Shown: positions 16,965 through 26,015, counted from the stretch's first letter. The stretch is 64,000 nt of DNA from Gemmobacter lanyuensis (GCF_014652355.1 NZ_BMYQ01000003.1:186001-250000), one strand, 5' to 3'. The notes: a model not told the origin generated them from the letters alone. Program-made: numbers and translations.

Positions 16965-19409
16965 TCAGGTGCCGCGCGGCTTGGCGCGGGTGGTGGGATC
17001 GGCCTCGCGCGGGTCTTCGGGCCAAGGGTGGCGGGGATAGCGGCCGCGCATGTCGCGGCGCACATCGGCATAGGAATTGGTCCAGAATCCCGGCAGATCG
17101 GCGGTGACCTGCACCGGTTTGCCGCCCGGCGACAGCAGGGTGATCCGCAGGGGCAGGCGCTTTGGCCCGACGGTCGGGTGAACGGTCACGCCAAACAGCT
17201 CTTGCAGGCGGACCTCGATCCCCGGCGTCTCGCCTTCATAGTCAATCGGCACGCGCCGCCCCAAAGGGGTTTCGAAATGCGAGGGTGCGAGCCGGTCAAG
17301 AAGCTGCGTCCCCTCCCACCCCAGCAGGCTGCGGAGCGGTTCGAGCAGGTCGAGCCCGCGCAGGTCGCCCTCGCTGCGCTTGCCGGTCAGATAGGGCAAC
17401 AGCGCCTCGCCCGAGAGCAGCGCCGCATCGGACAGATCGGGCAGGTCGGCGCCATCGGCGCGGCAAAGATCGGCGCGCTTGCGCAGGCGCAACGCGGCGG
17501 GGGACCAGTTCAGCCCGATCTGGCGCAGGCCATCCAGCGCGGCGCGGGCCAGTGCCTCGGGCGGGGCATCGGTCCAGGCGCGGTCATCCAGCACCAGCGC
17601 CCCGAAACATTCCTGCCGCCGCGCCTGCACCCGCCCGTCGCGGCGCGACCATTCGCAGACGTCCCGCCAGCCGATCTGGGCGCCATGCACCGCGCGCAAC
17701 TCGGCCTCGGAAATCTGGATTGCCTGCCGGATCGTGGCTTCGCGCAGATCGCCGTCCAGATCGGTGGCAACCAGCAGTCGCGCGCCCGACAGGGGCTGAC
17801 CTGCGGGCAGGGCCGCGCCTTTGCCGCCCGACAGAACCCAGCGCGGGGCATCGCCCTTGCGACGCAGGCCCACACGGTCGGGATAGGCCAGCGCCGCCAT
17901 CTGGCCAAGCGTCAACCCCAAAGGCCGGGCGGGGACAGCGCGGGCAAGACGGCGGGCCTCGGCCCGGATGCGCTCAACAGTGGGGCGGTGCAGGGCGTGG
18001 CCCTCGCGTTCGATACGCGCGGGGTCGCGCAGCGCGGCCATCCGCAGCGCCAGATCGGCGGGGGCGTCGCGCATCGGATCGCGCTCGGCCAGCAGGGCGG
18101 CCAGAAGCGCCGCGTCTTCGCCGCCGCCTGCCCGCAGCAGCATATGGCCCAGACGCGGGTGCAGCGGCAACGCCGACAGCGCGCGGCCGTGGTCTGTGAT
18201 GCGGCCCGCGCCATCCAGCGCCTGAAGCGCGGTCAGCAAGGCGCGTGCCTCGCCCAGCACGCCGGGGTGGGGCGGGGTCAGGAAGGGCAGGGCATCCGAT
18301 CCCCAGACCGCCAGTTCCAGCGCCAGCCCCGTCAGGTCGCCCGCCGCAATTTCCGGCGGGGGGAAGGGCTGGAGGCCGCCCTCTTCCCCCTTGGACCAGA
18401 GCCGATAGCATACACCTTCCGCCACCCGGCCCGCGCGGCCCCGGCGCTGTTCGGCCTCGGCCCGGGTGACCCGTTCGGTCACCAGCCGCGCCATGCCCGA
18501 GGGCGCATCGAACCGCGCCCGCCGTGCCCGCCCGCCATCAACCACCACGCGGATGTCGGGAAGGGTGAGCGAGGTTTCCGCAATCGAGGTGGCCAGCACC
18601 ACCTTGCGCTGCCCCGCCGCCGCGGGGGCCAGCGCCGCGCGTTGGGCGGTGAATTCCATCGCCCCGAACAGCGGGCGGATGTCGCAGCCCTTCAGGCCGC
18701 GCAGCAGCCCCTCGACCCGGCGGATTTCGCCTTCGCCCGGCAGAAAGACCAGAACCCCGCCCTCGGGACATTCCTCGACCGCCTGCACCACCAAGGCCGC
18801 CACCGCCTGATCAAAGCGCGCGCGGGCCTCAAGCGGGCGGGGCAGCCAGCGCGTTTCCACCGGGAAGGCGCGGCCTGCGCTGGTCACCAGCGGCGCATCG
18901 CCCATCAGCGCGGCCACCGGGGCCGCATCCAGCGTGGCCGACATCACCACCAGCACCAGATCCTCGCGCAGCGCGCCCCGCACCTCAAGCGCAAGGGCAA
19001 GGCCCAGATCGGCGTTCAGGCTGCGTTCGTGGAATTCATCGAAGATGATCGCACCGATGCCCTCTAGCCCCGGATCGGTCTGCAACATGCGCGTCAGGAT
19101 GCCTTCGGTTACAACCTCGATGACCGTCTCGCGGCTGACCTTGGCCTCCCCCCGGATGCGAAAGCCGACACGGCCCCCCACGGCTTCGCCCAGCGTTTCG
19201 GCCATGCGTTCGGCGGCGGCGCGCGCGGCAAGGCGGCGGGGTTCGAGCATCAGGATGCGGCCGCGGATCAGGCCCGACTCCATCATCGCCAGCGGCACGC
19301 GGGTGGTTTTCCCGGCGCCGGGTGGGGCCTGCAACACGGCCATGCCGCGGGAGCGCAGGGCCTCCAGCAGTGCGGGCAGGGCGTCGTCGATGGGCAGGGT
19401 TTGGGTCAT
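16965..19409 (-). CDS. hrpB: ATP-dependent helicase HrpB
   Basis: 814-residue DEAH-box helicase. Walker A is at residues 28-36 (APPGAGKTT), then the DEFH box (IIFDEFHERSLNADL), SAT motif (VVMSATLDAAP), the QRRGRAGR motif and an HrpB-specific C-terminal domain (GWEGTQLLDRLAPSHFETPLG, DYEGETPGIEVRLQELFGV, PVQVTADLPGFWTNSYADVRRDMRGRYP; parts given separately in the protein order). Its cellular role is not well defined; relatives act on RNA. The ATG at 19409 has AGAGG upstream and starts just before conserved sequence. It lies 79 bases downstream of the glutamine-synthetase-like gene. Confidence 0.93.
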   Translation of the reverse strand: MTQTLPIDDALPALLEALRSRGMAVLQAPPGAGKTTRVPLAMMESGLIRGRILMLEPRRLAARAAAERMAETLGEAVGGRVGFRIRGEAKVSRETVIEVVTEGILTRMLQTDPGLEGIGAIIFDEFHERSLNADLGLALALEVRGALREDLVLVVMSATLDAAPVAALMGDAPLVTSAGRAFPVETRWLPRPLEARARFDQAVAALVVQAVEECPEGGVLVFLPGEGEIRRVEGLLRGLKGCDIRPLFGAMEFTAQRAALAPAAAGQRKVVLATSIAETSLTLPDIRVVVDGGRARRARFDAPSGMARLVTERVTRAEAEQRRGRAGRVAEGVCYRLWSKGEEGGLQPFPPPEIAAGDLTGLALELAVWGSDALPFLTPPHPGVLGEARALLTALQALDGAGRITDHGRALSALPLHPRLGHMLLRAGGGEDAALLAALLAERDPMRDAPADLALRMAALRDPARIEREGHALHRPTVERIRAEARRLARAVPARPLGLTLGQMAALAYPDRVGLRRKGDAPRWVLSGGKGAALPAGQPLSGARLLVATDLDGDLREATIRQAIQISEAELRAVHGAQIGWRDVCEWSRRDGRVQARRQECFGALVLDDRAWTDAPPEALARAALDGLRQIGLNWSPAALRLRKRADLCRADGADLPDLSDAALLSGEALLPYLTGKRSEGDLRGLDLLEPLRSLLGWEGTQLLDRLAPSHFETPLGRRVPIDYEGETPGIEVRLQELFGVTVHPTVGPKRLPLRITLLSPGGKPVQVTADLPGFWTNSYADVRRDMRGRYPRHPWPEDPREADPTTRAKPRGT

Positions 19410-19488
19410 GGCGGCCTCTGATCTTCCGCGGCCTAGATGCCGCGAGGCCGCACCCCGCCGCAAGCCCGAAGCTGCGGCGGGGACAGGG

Positions 19489-20898
19489 TTACACGGTATG
19501 CAGGTAAAGGTCGAAATCCACCTCGGACACCGTGCGCGCCACGCGGGCATATTCCGCCGCCTTGATGGCGGTGAAGGTCCGGTGCATATCCTCGCCCAAA
19601 GCCTCTTTCAGGAACCCCGACGCCTTGGCCGCTTCGATGGCCGACCGCCAATCCACCGGGATCGGGGGCGCATCGGCGGCATCGGCATAGCCATTCCCGG
19701 TGGTTTCCGGGCCGGGATCAAGCCTTTCGCGCAACCCCTTGCGAATGCCGGCCAGCACGGTGGCCGCCACCAGATAGGGGTTTGCATCCACCCCTGCGGG
19801 GCGATGCTCGATCCGGCGGGCGCGGATGTCGCCTGCGGGAATGCGCAGCGCGACCGAACGGTTGTTCACCCCCCAGGTCGGGCTAACGGGCGCATAGGAT
19901 TGCGATGAAAACCGCCGCCAGCTGTTGGCATGGGGCGCAAAGACCAGCATGGATTCGCCCATGGTGGCGCGCAGGCCGCCCAAGGCATGCAGGATGGTGT
20001 CGGACCAGAGGCCCTCGGTCTCTTCCATAAAGACATTGCGGCCGGTGTCATCCTGAAGGGAGACGTGGAAATGCATGCCGGAGCCTGCGTAATCCTCATT
20101 CGGTTTGGCCATGAAGCAGGCGGTCACGCCATGGGCGCGGGCCTGGGCGCGCACGATCCGTTTGAGCCGCATCAGATCATCGGCGGCCTGCATCACGTCT
20201 TCGCGGTAATGCAGCGTCAGCTCATACTGGCCCGGCGCATATTCCGAGATCATGGTTTCGGCGGTGATCCCTGCCTTCCCGGCGGCGGCGTAGATATCCG
20301 AAAAAAGCGGCAGCATCCCGTGCAGGTGATCCACCGAATAGACCTCGGTCTTGGTCGAGGGGCGGCCATCCAGCACATCGCGGGCCGGGACCATCTTGCC
20401 CCGGGCATCGCGTTCGTTCGACAGCAGGAAGAATTCCAGCTCAAAGGCGCCTGCGGGGTGCAGCCCTTCGGCGGCCATGGCATCGACCTGGGCCTGCAGC
20501 GCATGGCGCGGGTCCGAGGTCATCTTGTTCCCTTCAAGGTCATACATCGACATGAAGACCTCGCCGCGCGGCGGCTGGGTGTTGTGCAGGGGCTTCAGCG
20601 TGCCGGGAATGGGCCAGGCGCGAAGGTCACCATCGCCCTGATCCCAGATGAGGCCGGTTTCATGCACATCCTCGCCGCAGATATCGAGGCCGAGGATCGA
20701 AATCGGCAGGTGACGCCCGTTCTTGTAGAAGGAGAGCAGTTCATGCCGGCGGATGATCTTGCCGCGCCCGATGCCATTGGCATCATGCAGGACGATGTCG
20801 AAGGCCTCGATCTCGGGGTGTGCGGCGAGGAAGGCTTCGGCCTCGGCGACGGTCGAGCCCGAAGGGCTGGCAGTGGCGGCGGTGGGGATTTGGGTCAT
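19489..20898 (-). CDS. Glutamine synthetase family protein (gamma-glutamyl-polyamine synthetase type)
   Basis: 469-residue ATP-dependent glutamate-amine ligase of the GS superfamily. N-terminal beta-Grasp part (DIVLHDANGIGRGKIIRR) and catalytic domain with GAFELEFFLL, GSGMHFHVSLQDD and NNRSVALRIP, plus the phosphate-binding region RIEHRPAGVDANPYL. Length and sequence type match PuuA-like enzymes that glutamylate putrescine or other amines rather than true glutamine synthetases. It begins 3 bases after the class III aminotransferase stop, so the two form one unit. The neighbours point to a basic amino acid or its amine product as substrate, which is inference. Confidence 0.85.
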   Translation of the reverse strand: MTQIPTAATASPSGSTVAEAEAFLAAHPEIEAFDIVLHDANGIGRGKIIRRHELLSFYKNGRHLPISILGLDICGEDVHETGLIWDQGDGDLRAWPIPGTLKPLHNTQPPRGEVFMSMYDLEGNKMTSDPRHALQAQVDAMAAEGLHPAGAFELEFFLLSNERDARGKMVPARDVLDGRPSTKTEVYSVDHLHGMLPLFSDIYAAAGKAGITAETMISEYAPGQYELTLHYREDVMQAADDLMRLKRIVRAQARAHGVTACFMAKPNEDYAGSGMHFHVSLQDDTGRNVFMEETEGLWSDTILHALGGLRATMGESMLVFAPHANSWRRFSSQSYAPVSPTWGVNNRSVALRIPAGDIRARRIEHRPAGVDANPYLVAATVLAGIRKGLRERLDPGPETTGNGYADAADAPPIPVDWRSAIEAAKASGFLKEALGEDMHRTFTAIKAAEYARVARTVSEVDFDLYLHTV

Positions 20899-20901
20899 GG
20901 A

Positions 20902-22269
20902 TCAGAACAATTCGTCAAGGATGGCATCGAAGGCGGCGATCAGGCGGTCGATCTGCCGGGGCGTGGTGGCGGGGCTGACCAGCATCATGTTGTGGAAGGG
21001 CGCGATCAGGCAACCGCGGTTCAACAGGCTGGTGTGAAGCACGGACTCGACCTGCGGCTGATGGGCAGTGGCGGCTTCGGCCCCGTTCCGCAGCGGGCCG
21101 GGGGCGCAGATGAATTCAACCCGGGCGCCGACGCGCACGACATGCCAGGGCGCGCCATGCCGGTCGATGCTGCGGCGCAGGCCCTTGGACAGGCGTTCCG
21201 CCCCCTTTTCCATATGGCGATAGGCCTTTGGTGTCATCACCTCGGAGAGAGTGGCGGCCAGGCAGGCAAATTGCAACGGATTGGCGGAAAGCGTGGTGCC
21301 CATGCCGGAATGGCCCGGCGCGCGGGTGGCATTATAGGCGGCGAAACGCTCCGCCACATCGGGGCGCAGACCCCAGACGGCGGTGGGAAGGCCGCCTGCC
21401 ACGCATTTCCCCACGACAAAGATATCGGGGTTGAGCGAGTGGACCCGGCTATAGCCGCCATAGCCCGAGGAAATCGTATGGGTTTCATCGATGATCAGCA
21501 GCGCGCCATATTTGCGACTGAGCTGGCGCAGCCCTTCGTGGAAGCCCGCCTCGGGCAGGACCATACAGGAATTGGTCATCACCGGTTCGGTCAGGATGGC
21601 GGCGATGTCCCCGCTTTGCAGGGCGGTCTCGACCCCGGCCAGATCGTTGAATTCGACCACGGTGGCGGTCTTGGTAAGGTCCGCGACCTGACCCACAAGG
21701 CCCGCGCGGGCGGCGGTCTGGCCGTCCCGCAGCTCGACCATCGTGTCGTCCAGCGTGCCGTGATAGCAGCCGTTGAAGACCAGAACCTTGGGTTTGCCCG
21801 TGACCGCGCGGGCCACACGCAGGGCGAAGCGGTTGGCATCGGTGGCGGTGGTGGCGATCTGCCAGCGGAAATCGCCGAAGGTTTCGGTCAGAAGCGCTGC
21901 GGCGCGCAGGGCGGTTTCGGTGGGCAGCATATAGGTCAGGCCGTGGCGGGCCTGTTTGCGGATTGCCCGGGCGACTGGGGCGGGGGAATGGCCGAACATC
22001 GACCCGGTGTCGCCAAGGCAGAAATCGTCGATCTCATGCCCGTCAAGATCGGTCAGCCTGGCGCCCTTGGCCTGATCCACCAGCATGGGGAAGGGCATGG
22101 GCCAATCCTTCATCCAATGCATCGGCACGCCGTCGAGGAAGGGTTGGCTGCCTGCCTTCAGCGCGGCTTCGGTTTTCGGGCGGGCAGCGGCATAGGCCGC
22201 AACCTCGCGCTGGCGCAGGGCATAGAGACGGTCGCGGCGGATACCAGCGACAAGGGCGGGATCGGACAT
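20902..22269 (-). CDS. Class III PLP-dependent aminotransferase
   Basis: 455-residue aminotransferase of the glutamate-1-semialdehyde-aminomutase-like branch of fold type I. PLP site: IIDETHTISSGYGGYSR, with the Schiff-base lysine in FVVGKCVAGGLPTAVWG. Substrate-side features include DTGSMFGHSP and TRAPGHSGMGTTLSANP. It is not hemL-like in context. It is coupled to a GS-like ligase (3 bases apart) and lies next to an AruH/AruI pair, suggesting an aminoaldehyde or amine substrate. The ATG at 22269 has a strong GGAGG ribosome site. Confidence 0.85.
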   Translation of the reverse strand: MSDPALVAGIRRDRLYALRQREVAAYAAARPKTEAALKAGSQPFLDGVPMHWMKDWPMPFPMLVDQAKGARLTDLDGHEIDDFCLGDTGSMFGHSPAPVARAIRKQARHGLTYMLPTETALRAAALLTETFGDFRWQIATTATDANRFALRVARAVTGKPKVLVFNGCYHGTLDDTMVELRDGQTAARAGLVGQVADLTKTATVVEFNDLAGVETALQSGDIAAILTEPVMTNSCMVLPEAGFHEGLRQLSRKYGALLIIDETHTISSGYGGYSRVHSLNPDIFVVGKCVAGGLPTAVWGLRPDVAERFAAYNATRAPGHSGMGTTLSANPLQFACLAATLSEVMTPKAYRHMEKGAERLSKGLRRSIDRHGAPWHVVRVGARVEFICAPGPLRNGAEAATAHQPQVESVLHTSLLNRGCLIAPFHNMMLVSPATTPRQIDRLIAAFDAILDELF

Positions 22270-22302
22270 GGGAACCTCCGTACTGCCCCGCTTATCCGGC
22301 AT

Positions 22303-22316
22303 AATTTGATCAAATT
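22303..22316. promoter_or_regulatory. Perfect 14-bp palindrome upstream of the aminotransferase/GS unit
   Basis: AATTTGATCAAATT, 34 bases before the aminotransferase start. It is AT-rich in a very GC-rich surrounding and perfectly symmetric, typical of an operator. The TGATCA core recalls FNR- or Lrp-type sites, but spacing does not match a known consensus. Confidence 0.5.
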
Positions 22317-22357
22317 CAAGAGGGCTGTTTGGGGCAGAAGGCGCCGGGGCTGGGGGC

Positions 22358-22392
22358 GCCGGGGTCGGGGGCATCGAGCCCCCGGCCCCGGC
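22358..22392. repeat. Long GC hairpin between aruI-like and aminotransferase genes
   Basis: A 15-bp stem with a single T-G pair and an ATCGA loop (arms 22358-22372 and 22378-22392). The inner arms GGGGGC/GCCCCC and the flanking CCGGGG resemble the GC hairpin of the window's intergenic repeat family but without the AT-rich tail. It has no U-tract, so termination is uncertain. Confidence 0.55.
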
Positions 22393-22435
22393 ATTGCCAT
22401 GGCCTGCGGTGCGGGCGGGCCTGCAGCCCCGGCGA

Positions 22436-24013
22436 TCAGGGGGCGGTGATCTCGATCATGCGGGGGCCGGTGGGACGCGCGCGGAGGGCGGTGATCAGGG
22501 CCGCGGGATCGGCGTCGATGCGGGTGAAGGACAGGTCGCAGGCGGCGGCGAAGGGCTCCATCCGCAGCGGGCTGGGGGTGCAACCGGTGACGGGAACACC
22601 CACGGCCACCATCGATTCGGCGATTTCACGGAAGCCTGCGTTGTTCCAGATGAGATAGGTGATGGGAAGCGCCTCATCCACGGCGGTGCGGAGTTCGCCG
22701 GGCGAAAACTGCAGCCCGCCATCGCCGATCAGGCAGAGAACCGGCGTCCCGGGGGCGGCAAGGGCCGCGCCCACCGCCGCGCCGGGGGCAAAGCCGAGCG
22801 CGCCATAGCCGGTGGCGGCGTTGAACCAGCCGCCGGGGCGGTCATGATCGTAGAAGAGGTTGGCTGCGTAGATCGGCTGGGTGCTGTCGCCCACGATGAT
22901 GGCCCGGGGAAGGGCGGTGCGGATCGCCTCGACCATGGTCAGCTGATGGGGCATGGCGGGGTGGAGGCGGGCAAGTTCCGCCCGGGCGGCGGTGCGTGCG
23001 GTGGCGGCGCGCTGGGCGCCTTGCCCTCCGCGCCGGGCGGGTAAATCTGTGAGAAGATCGGCGAGCGTGGTGCCGACATCGGCGCACATCGTGAGGGCGG
23101 CCGGGTGGCGGGCCAATTGCAGCGGGCAGAGGTCGACGCGGATCATTCCCGAAAGATCAGGCAGGCCGCCGCGCACATACATGTCATAATCCGTGGGGCC
23201 GAGTTCGGTGCCGAGGGCCAGGATCTGATCGGCGCTCGCGATCAGGTCGTGCGTGGCCTGCAGCGAGGGCGAGGCGGGCACACCCAGCGGGTGGCCATGC
23301 AGAAGGCCGCGGGCGTTCGTGGTCTGGATGACCGGCGCATCGAGCCGCTCGGCAAGATCCTGCACTGCCTGGGCCGCATGGCGGGTGCCGCCGCCCGCGA
23401 GGATCACGGGGCGTTGGGCGCGGGTCAGCAGGCTGCGGGCGGTGATGATCTGCGCGTGCTCGGCCCGGCGGGGGGCAGGGGGCGGCGCGATGCGCGGCGC
23501 TGCTGCGGGCAGGGGCATGACATCGGTCGGGACCTCAAGATGCACGGGGCCGGGGCGGCCCGTGGTGAGGGCGGCGAAACATTGCGCGAGGGTGGATTCA
23601 AGAGTTTCGGCGCTGGTGACGCGGAAGCTGGGGCAGAGGGCGCGCATCAGCCCTGCCTGATCAGGAAGTTCGTGCAAGAGGCCCAGGCCCTGACCAAGAC
23701 TGTCGCGCCGGTTGATGCCCGAGATGACAAGGAGCGGCACGCTGTCCGCGCGGGCCTGGGCCATGGCGGTGAGGGCATTGGTCAGGCCCGGCCCGGTGAT
23801 GACGAAAGCCACGCCCGGCTTGCCGCTGACGCGGGCATAGCCATCGGCCATGAAGGCCGCGCCCTGTTCGTGGCGTGGGGTGACATGGCGGATGCCCGAG
23901 GCGGGCAGGCCGCGGTAGAGTTCGATCGTATGGACGCCGGGGATGCCGAAGACGACCTCGACCCCATGGGCGCGGAGGCCGTGGACGAGAGCTTGGCCGA
24001 CGGTCAGGGTCAT
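22436..24013 (-). CDS. aruI: TPP-dependent decarboxylase, 5-guanidino-2-oxopentanoate decarboxylase (AruI-like)
   Basis: 525-residue thiamine-diphosphate enzyme with the three acetolactate-synthase-type domains. Catalytic glutamate E49 in TPRHEQGAAFMADGYAR; TPP-binding motif GDGGLQFSPGELRTA...WNN near residues 425-455. ATGYGALGFAPGAAVGAALA and the short C-terminus match AruI, which decarboxylates 2-ketoarginine to 4-guanidinobutyraldehyde. It is not a biosynthetic IlvB: no ilvH follows, and an arginine:pyruvate-transaminase-like gene precedes it. The ATG at 24013 starts the conserved MTLTVGQALV sequence. A hairpin repeat fills the 100 bases between it and the transaminase gene. Confidence 0.82.
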   Translation of the reverse strand: MTLTVGQALVHGLRAHGVEVVFGIPGVHTIELYRGLPASGIRHVTPRHEQGAAFMADGYARVSGKPGVAFVITGPGLTNALTAMAQARADSVPLLVISGINRRDSLGQGLGLLHELPDQAGLMRALCPSFRVTSAETLESTLAQCFAALTTGRPGPVHLEVPTDVMPLPAAAPRIAPPPAPRRAEHAQIITARSLLTRAQRPVILAGGGTRHAAQAVQDLAERLDAPVIQTTNARGLLHGHPLGVPASPSLQATHDLIASADQILALGTELGPTDYDMYVRGGLPDLSGMIRVDLCPLQLARHPAALTMCADVGTTLADLLTDLPARRGGQGAQRAATARTAARAELARLHPAMPHQLTMVEAIRTALPRAIIVGDSTQPIYAANLFYDHDRPGGWFNAATGYGALGFAPGAAVGAALAAPGTPVLCLIGDGGLQFSPGELRTAVDEALPITYLIWNNAGFREIAESMVAVGVPVTGCTPSPLRMEPFAAACDLSFTRIDADPAALITALRARPTGPRMIEITAP

Positions 24014-24043
24014 GGCGGGCCTTTCGCATCTGAGGGGAGGGGG

Positions 24044-24108
24044 GAGGGGCGCTGCCCCTCTTGGGCCTCTGGCCCAATTCACCCCGGGATATTTCAGGGA
24101 CAGAAAAT
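24044..24108 (+). repeat. Intergenic hairpin repeat, copy D
   Basis: GAGGGGC/GCCCCTC hairpin (24044-24050, 24054-24060), TTGGGCC/GGCCCAA hairpin (24061-24067, 24071-24077), then CACCCCGGGATATTTCAGG and GACAGAAAATG. Same three-part layout as the other copies. It lies inside the likely aruH-aruI operon. Confidence 0.75.
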
Positions 24109-24113
24109 GGGGA

Positions 24114-25301
24114 TCAGGCGGCGTTGGAAAGGAGGCGCGCGGCGTGGCGGGCGATACGGGTGCAGCCTTCGGCCACCATCGCATCGGGCTGGGTGAGGGC
24201 GAGGCGGAGCCAGCCCGAGAGGGCGGTGCCGAAGCTTTCGCCGGGCATGGTGGCGACATGTTCGGCCTCGAGCAGGCTGGCCGCGAAATCCTGGCCGGAG
24301 AGGCCGGTGGCGCGGATGTCGAGGAGGGCGAACATCCCCGCCTGAGGCCGGTGGACGCGGAGGCCTGCGGTGCCGTGGAGGCGGGCGTGGATCATCCCCG
24401 CCCGGGTGGAGAAGCGTTCGACCATGCCGGGGGCGACCGGGGAGGGGGCGCTGATCGCCTGTGCGGTCATATCGGCGATGAAGGGCTGGTTGCCAAAGAG
24501 CATGGTTTCCGAGAGTGGCAGCAGGCGGGTGCAGAAATCCGCAGGCCCCACGAGCCAGCCCGAGCGGAAGCCGGGGGCGGCATGGGATTTGGAGATCGAG
24601 GCGCAGGAGATGCTGCGGTCGGCCAGTTCGGGAAGGTCGAGGGGGGAGGTGAAGGTGACACCGGGGAAGACCAGATCCTCATAGACCTCATCCGAGATGA
24701 TCCAGAGGTCATGGGCGCGGGCGAGGGCGCCGAGGTCCTGCAGGTCTTGCCGGGTCAGCACAGCTCCGGTGGGGTTGTGGGGGGTATTGAGGAAGAGTGC
24801 CCGCGTGCGGGGGGTGATGGCGGCGGCGACATCGGCGGGATCGAGGCGGAAGCCACGTTCGGAGCGCAGGGTGACGGGGACCGGGGTTGCGCCGCTTGCC
24901 CGGATCAGGCCTTCGTAGGTGGCATACATCGGGTCGCCGAGAATGATCTCGGTCCCGCTTTCCGCGAGTCCTTGCAGGACGAGGAAGAGCGTGGTCTGGG
25001 TGCCGGGGAAGCACATCACCTGATCGGGGGTGATGGGGCGGCCGCGCCTTGCGCTGTAGCGGGCGGCAAGGGCGCGCAGGAGGCCGGGTTCGCCGCGCCC
25101 GTTGGAATAGCCCGTGCGGCCCGCCATCATGGCCCGGGCGGCGGTTTCCATGAGTTCGGTCGGGCAGGGGACATCGGGTTCGCCGATGGTGAATTCGAGG
25201 ACGGCGGTGCCCTCGGCCTTCATCTGGCGGGCGCGGGCATGGATTTCCCATTTGGCCCCGCCCAGCCCGGCGAGGCGGTCCAGAACCGCTGCATATTTCA
25301 T
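24114..25301 (-). CDS. aruH: Class I aminotransferase, arginine:pyruvate transaminase (AruH-like)
   Basis: 395-residue fold-type-I PLP aminotransferase. Motifs: FTIGEPDVPCPTEL, PMYATYEGLIRA, LNTPHNPTGAVL, IISDEVYEDLVF, and the Schiff-base lysine K238 in SISKSHAAPGFRSGW. Sequence from the N-terminus through the PLP site closely follows AruH of Pseudomonas as I remember it, including AHDLWIISDEVY and the GMF-DIR-TGLS segment. Paired with the AruI-like gene it would open the arginine transaminase pathway. It starts 2 bases after the TetR gene stop, so it is probably cotranscribed with its regulator. Confidence 0.82.
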   Translation of the reverse strand: MKYAAVLDRLAGLGGAKWEIHARARQMKAEGTAVLEFTIGEPDVPCPTELMETAARAMMAGRTGYSNGRGEPGLLRALAARYSARRGRPITPDQVMCFPGTQTTLFLVLQGLAESGTEIILGDPMYATYEGLIRASGATPVPVTLRSERGFRLDPADVAAAITPRTRALFLNTPHNPTGAVLTRQDLQDLGALARAHDLWIISDEVYEDLVFPGVTFTSPLDLPELADRSISCASISKSHAAPGFRSGWLVGPADFCTRLLPLSETMLFGNQPFIADMTAQAISAPSPVAPGMVERFSTRAGMIHARLHGTAGLRVHRPQAGMFALLDIRATGLSGQDFAASLLEAEHVATMPGESFGTALSGWLRLALTQPDAMVAEGCTRIARHAARLLSNAA

Positions 25302-25303
25302 GT

Positions 25304-25942
25304 TCAGGTCTCCGACAGTTGGGGAGAGGGAAGGCGCAGGCCCAGAATGGCGCCTACGGCGTCAAGGCCGATGCGTTCGAGTTCGCCCGGCGCGAAGGCG
25401 GCGGGAAGGGCGGAGCCTTCGAGCCAGAGCCCGTCGATCACCCCGTTGCAGGCAATGGCGCGTCGGCGGCGTTCGGCGGCGTCGATCGGCAGGGGCAGCG
25501 CCGCGATCAACCCCTCGAGCAGGTCGCGGTAGCCCAGATAGGTTTCGGCGTGAATCGCGGCCATTTCGGGGGTCTTGCGGACCTGGTGCATGAAACCTGC
25601 CCAGAGGCCCATGCGCCCGGGATCGACCACCGGGGGGCGCAATGCTGCCGCGACGAAGGCCGCAAGCCGCGACACCGGATCCGGGGGGGCGCTCTCCAGC
25701 ACTGCGGCATTGTCGGTGTTCATCCGCTGCATCAGCGCGCGATAGGCGGCGCGGGTCAGATCATCCTTGGATTGGAAATAGTGCCGGATCAGGCCGGGGG
25801 TCACGCCTGCACGTTCGGCGATGGCGCGCACGGTGGCCGCAGCGGGGCCGCCCTCGGCGATCAATTCCAGCGCGGCGGTGATCAGCGCCTCGCGCCGCCG
25901 CTCTTCGCCTTCGCGTCTGAACTTGCGTCTGTCGCCGGTCAT
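25304..25942 (-). CDS. TetR family transcriptional regulator (BetI-like)
   Basis: 212-residue regulator. The N-terminal helix-turn-helix domain is clear (ALITAALELIAEGG, VRAIAERAGVTPGLIRHYF, KDDLTRAAY). The C-terminal ligand-binding domain resembles that of BetI-type members (GLWAGFMHQVRKTPEMAAIH, CNGVIDGLWLEG). The ATG at 25942 gives normal length. It is first in the minus-strand catabolic unit and divergent from the amino-acid ABC importer with only 73 bases between, so it probably represses both from the shared region. The ligand is likely arginine or a product, which is inference. Confidence 0.88.
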   Translation of the reverse strand: MTGDRRKFRREGEERRREALITAALELIAEGGPAAATVRAIAERAGVTPGLIRHYFQSKDDLTRAAYRALMQRMNTDNAAVLESAPPDPVSRLAAFVAAALRPPVVDPGRMGLWAGFMHQVRKTPEMAAIHAETYLGYRDLLEGLIAALPLPIDAAERRRRAIACNGVIDGLWLEGSALPAAFAPGELERIGLDAVGAILGLRLPSPQLSET

Positions 25943-25950
25943 GGATGCCT

Positions 25951-25972
25951 CAATTATACACTTGCATAATTG
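25951..25972. promoter_or_regulatory. Inverted repeat between TetR gene and ABC importer, probable TetR operator
   Basis: CAATTAT (25951-25957), eight bases, ATAATTG (25966-25972), with TGCA flanking the right arm core. It is placed 9 bases upstream of the tetR-like start and 44 upstream of the ATPase gene, the usual place for autoregulation and divergent control. Confidence 0.55.
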
Positions 25973-26015
25973 CAGAGGTCGCGTCTTACTGCAATCAGGA
26001 ACCTTCGGAGCGCCA

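Noticed and set aside
22436-24013. Biosynthetic acetolactate synthase large subunit
   Set aside because: No small subunit gene follows, and the neighbours and C-terminal sequence fit the 2-ketoarginine decarboxylase type better.
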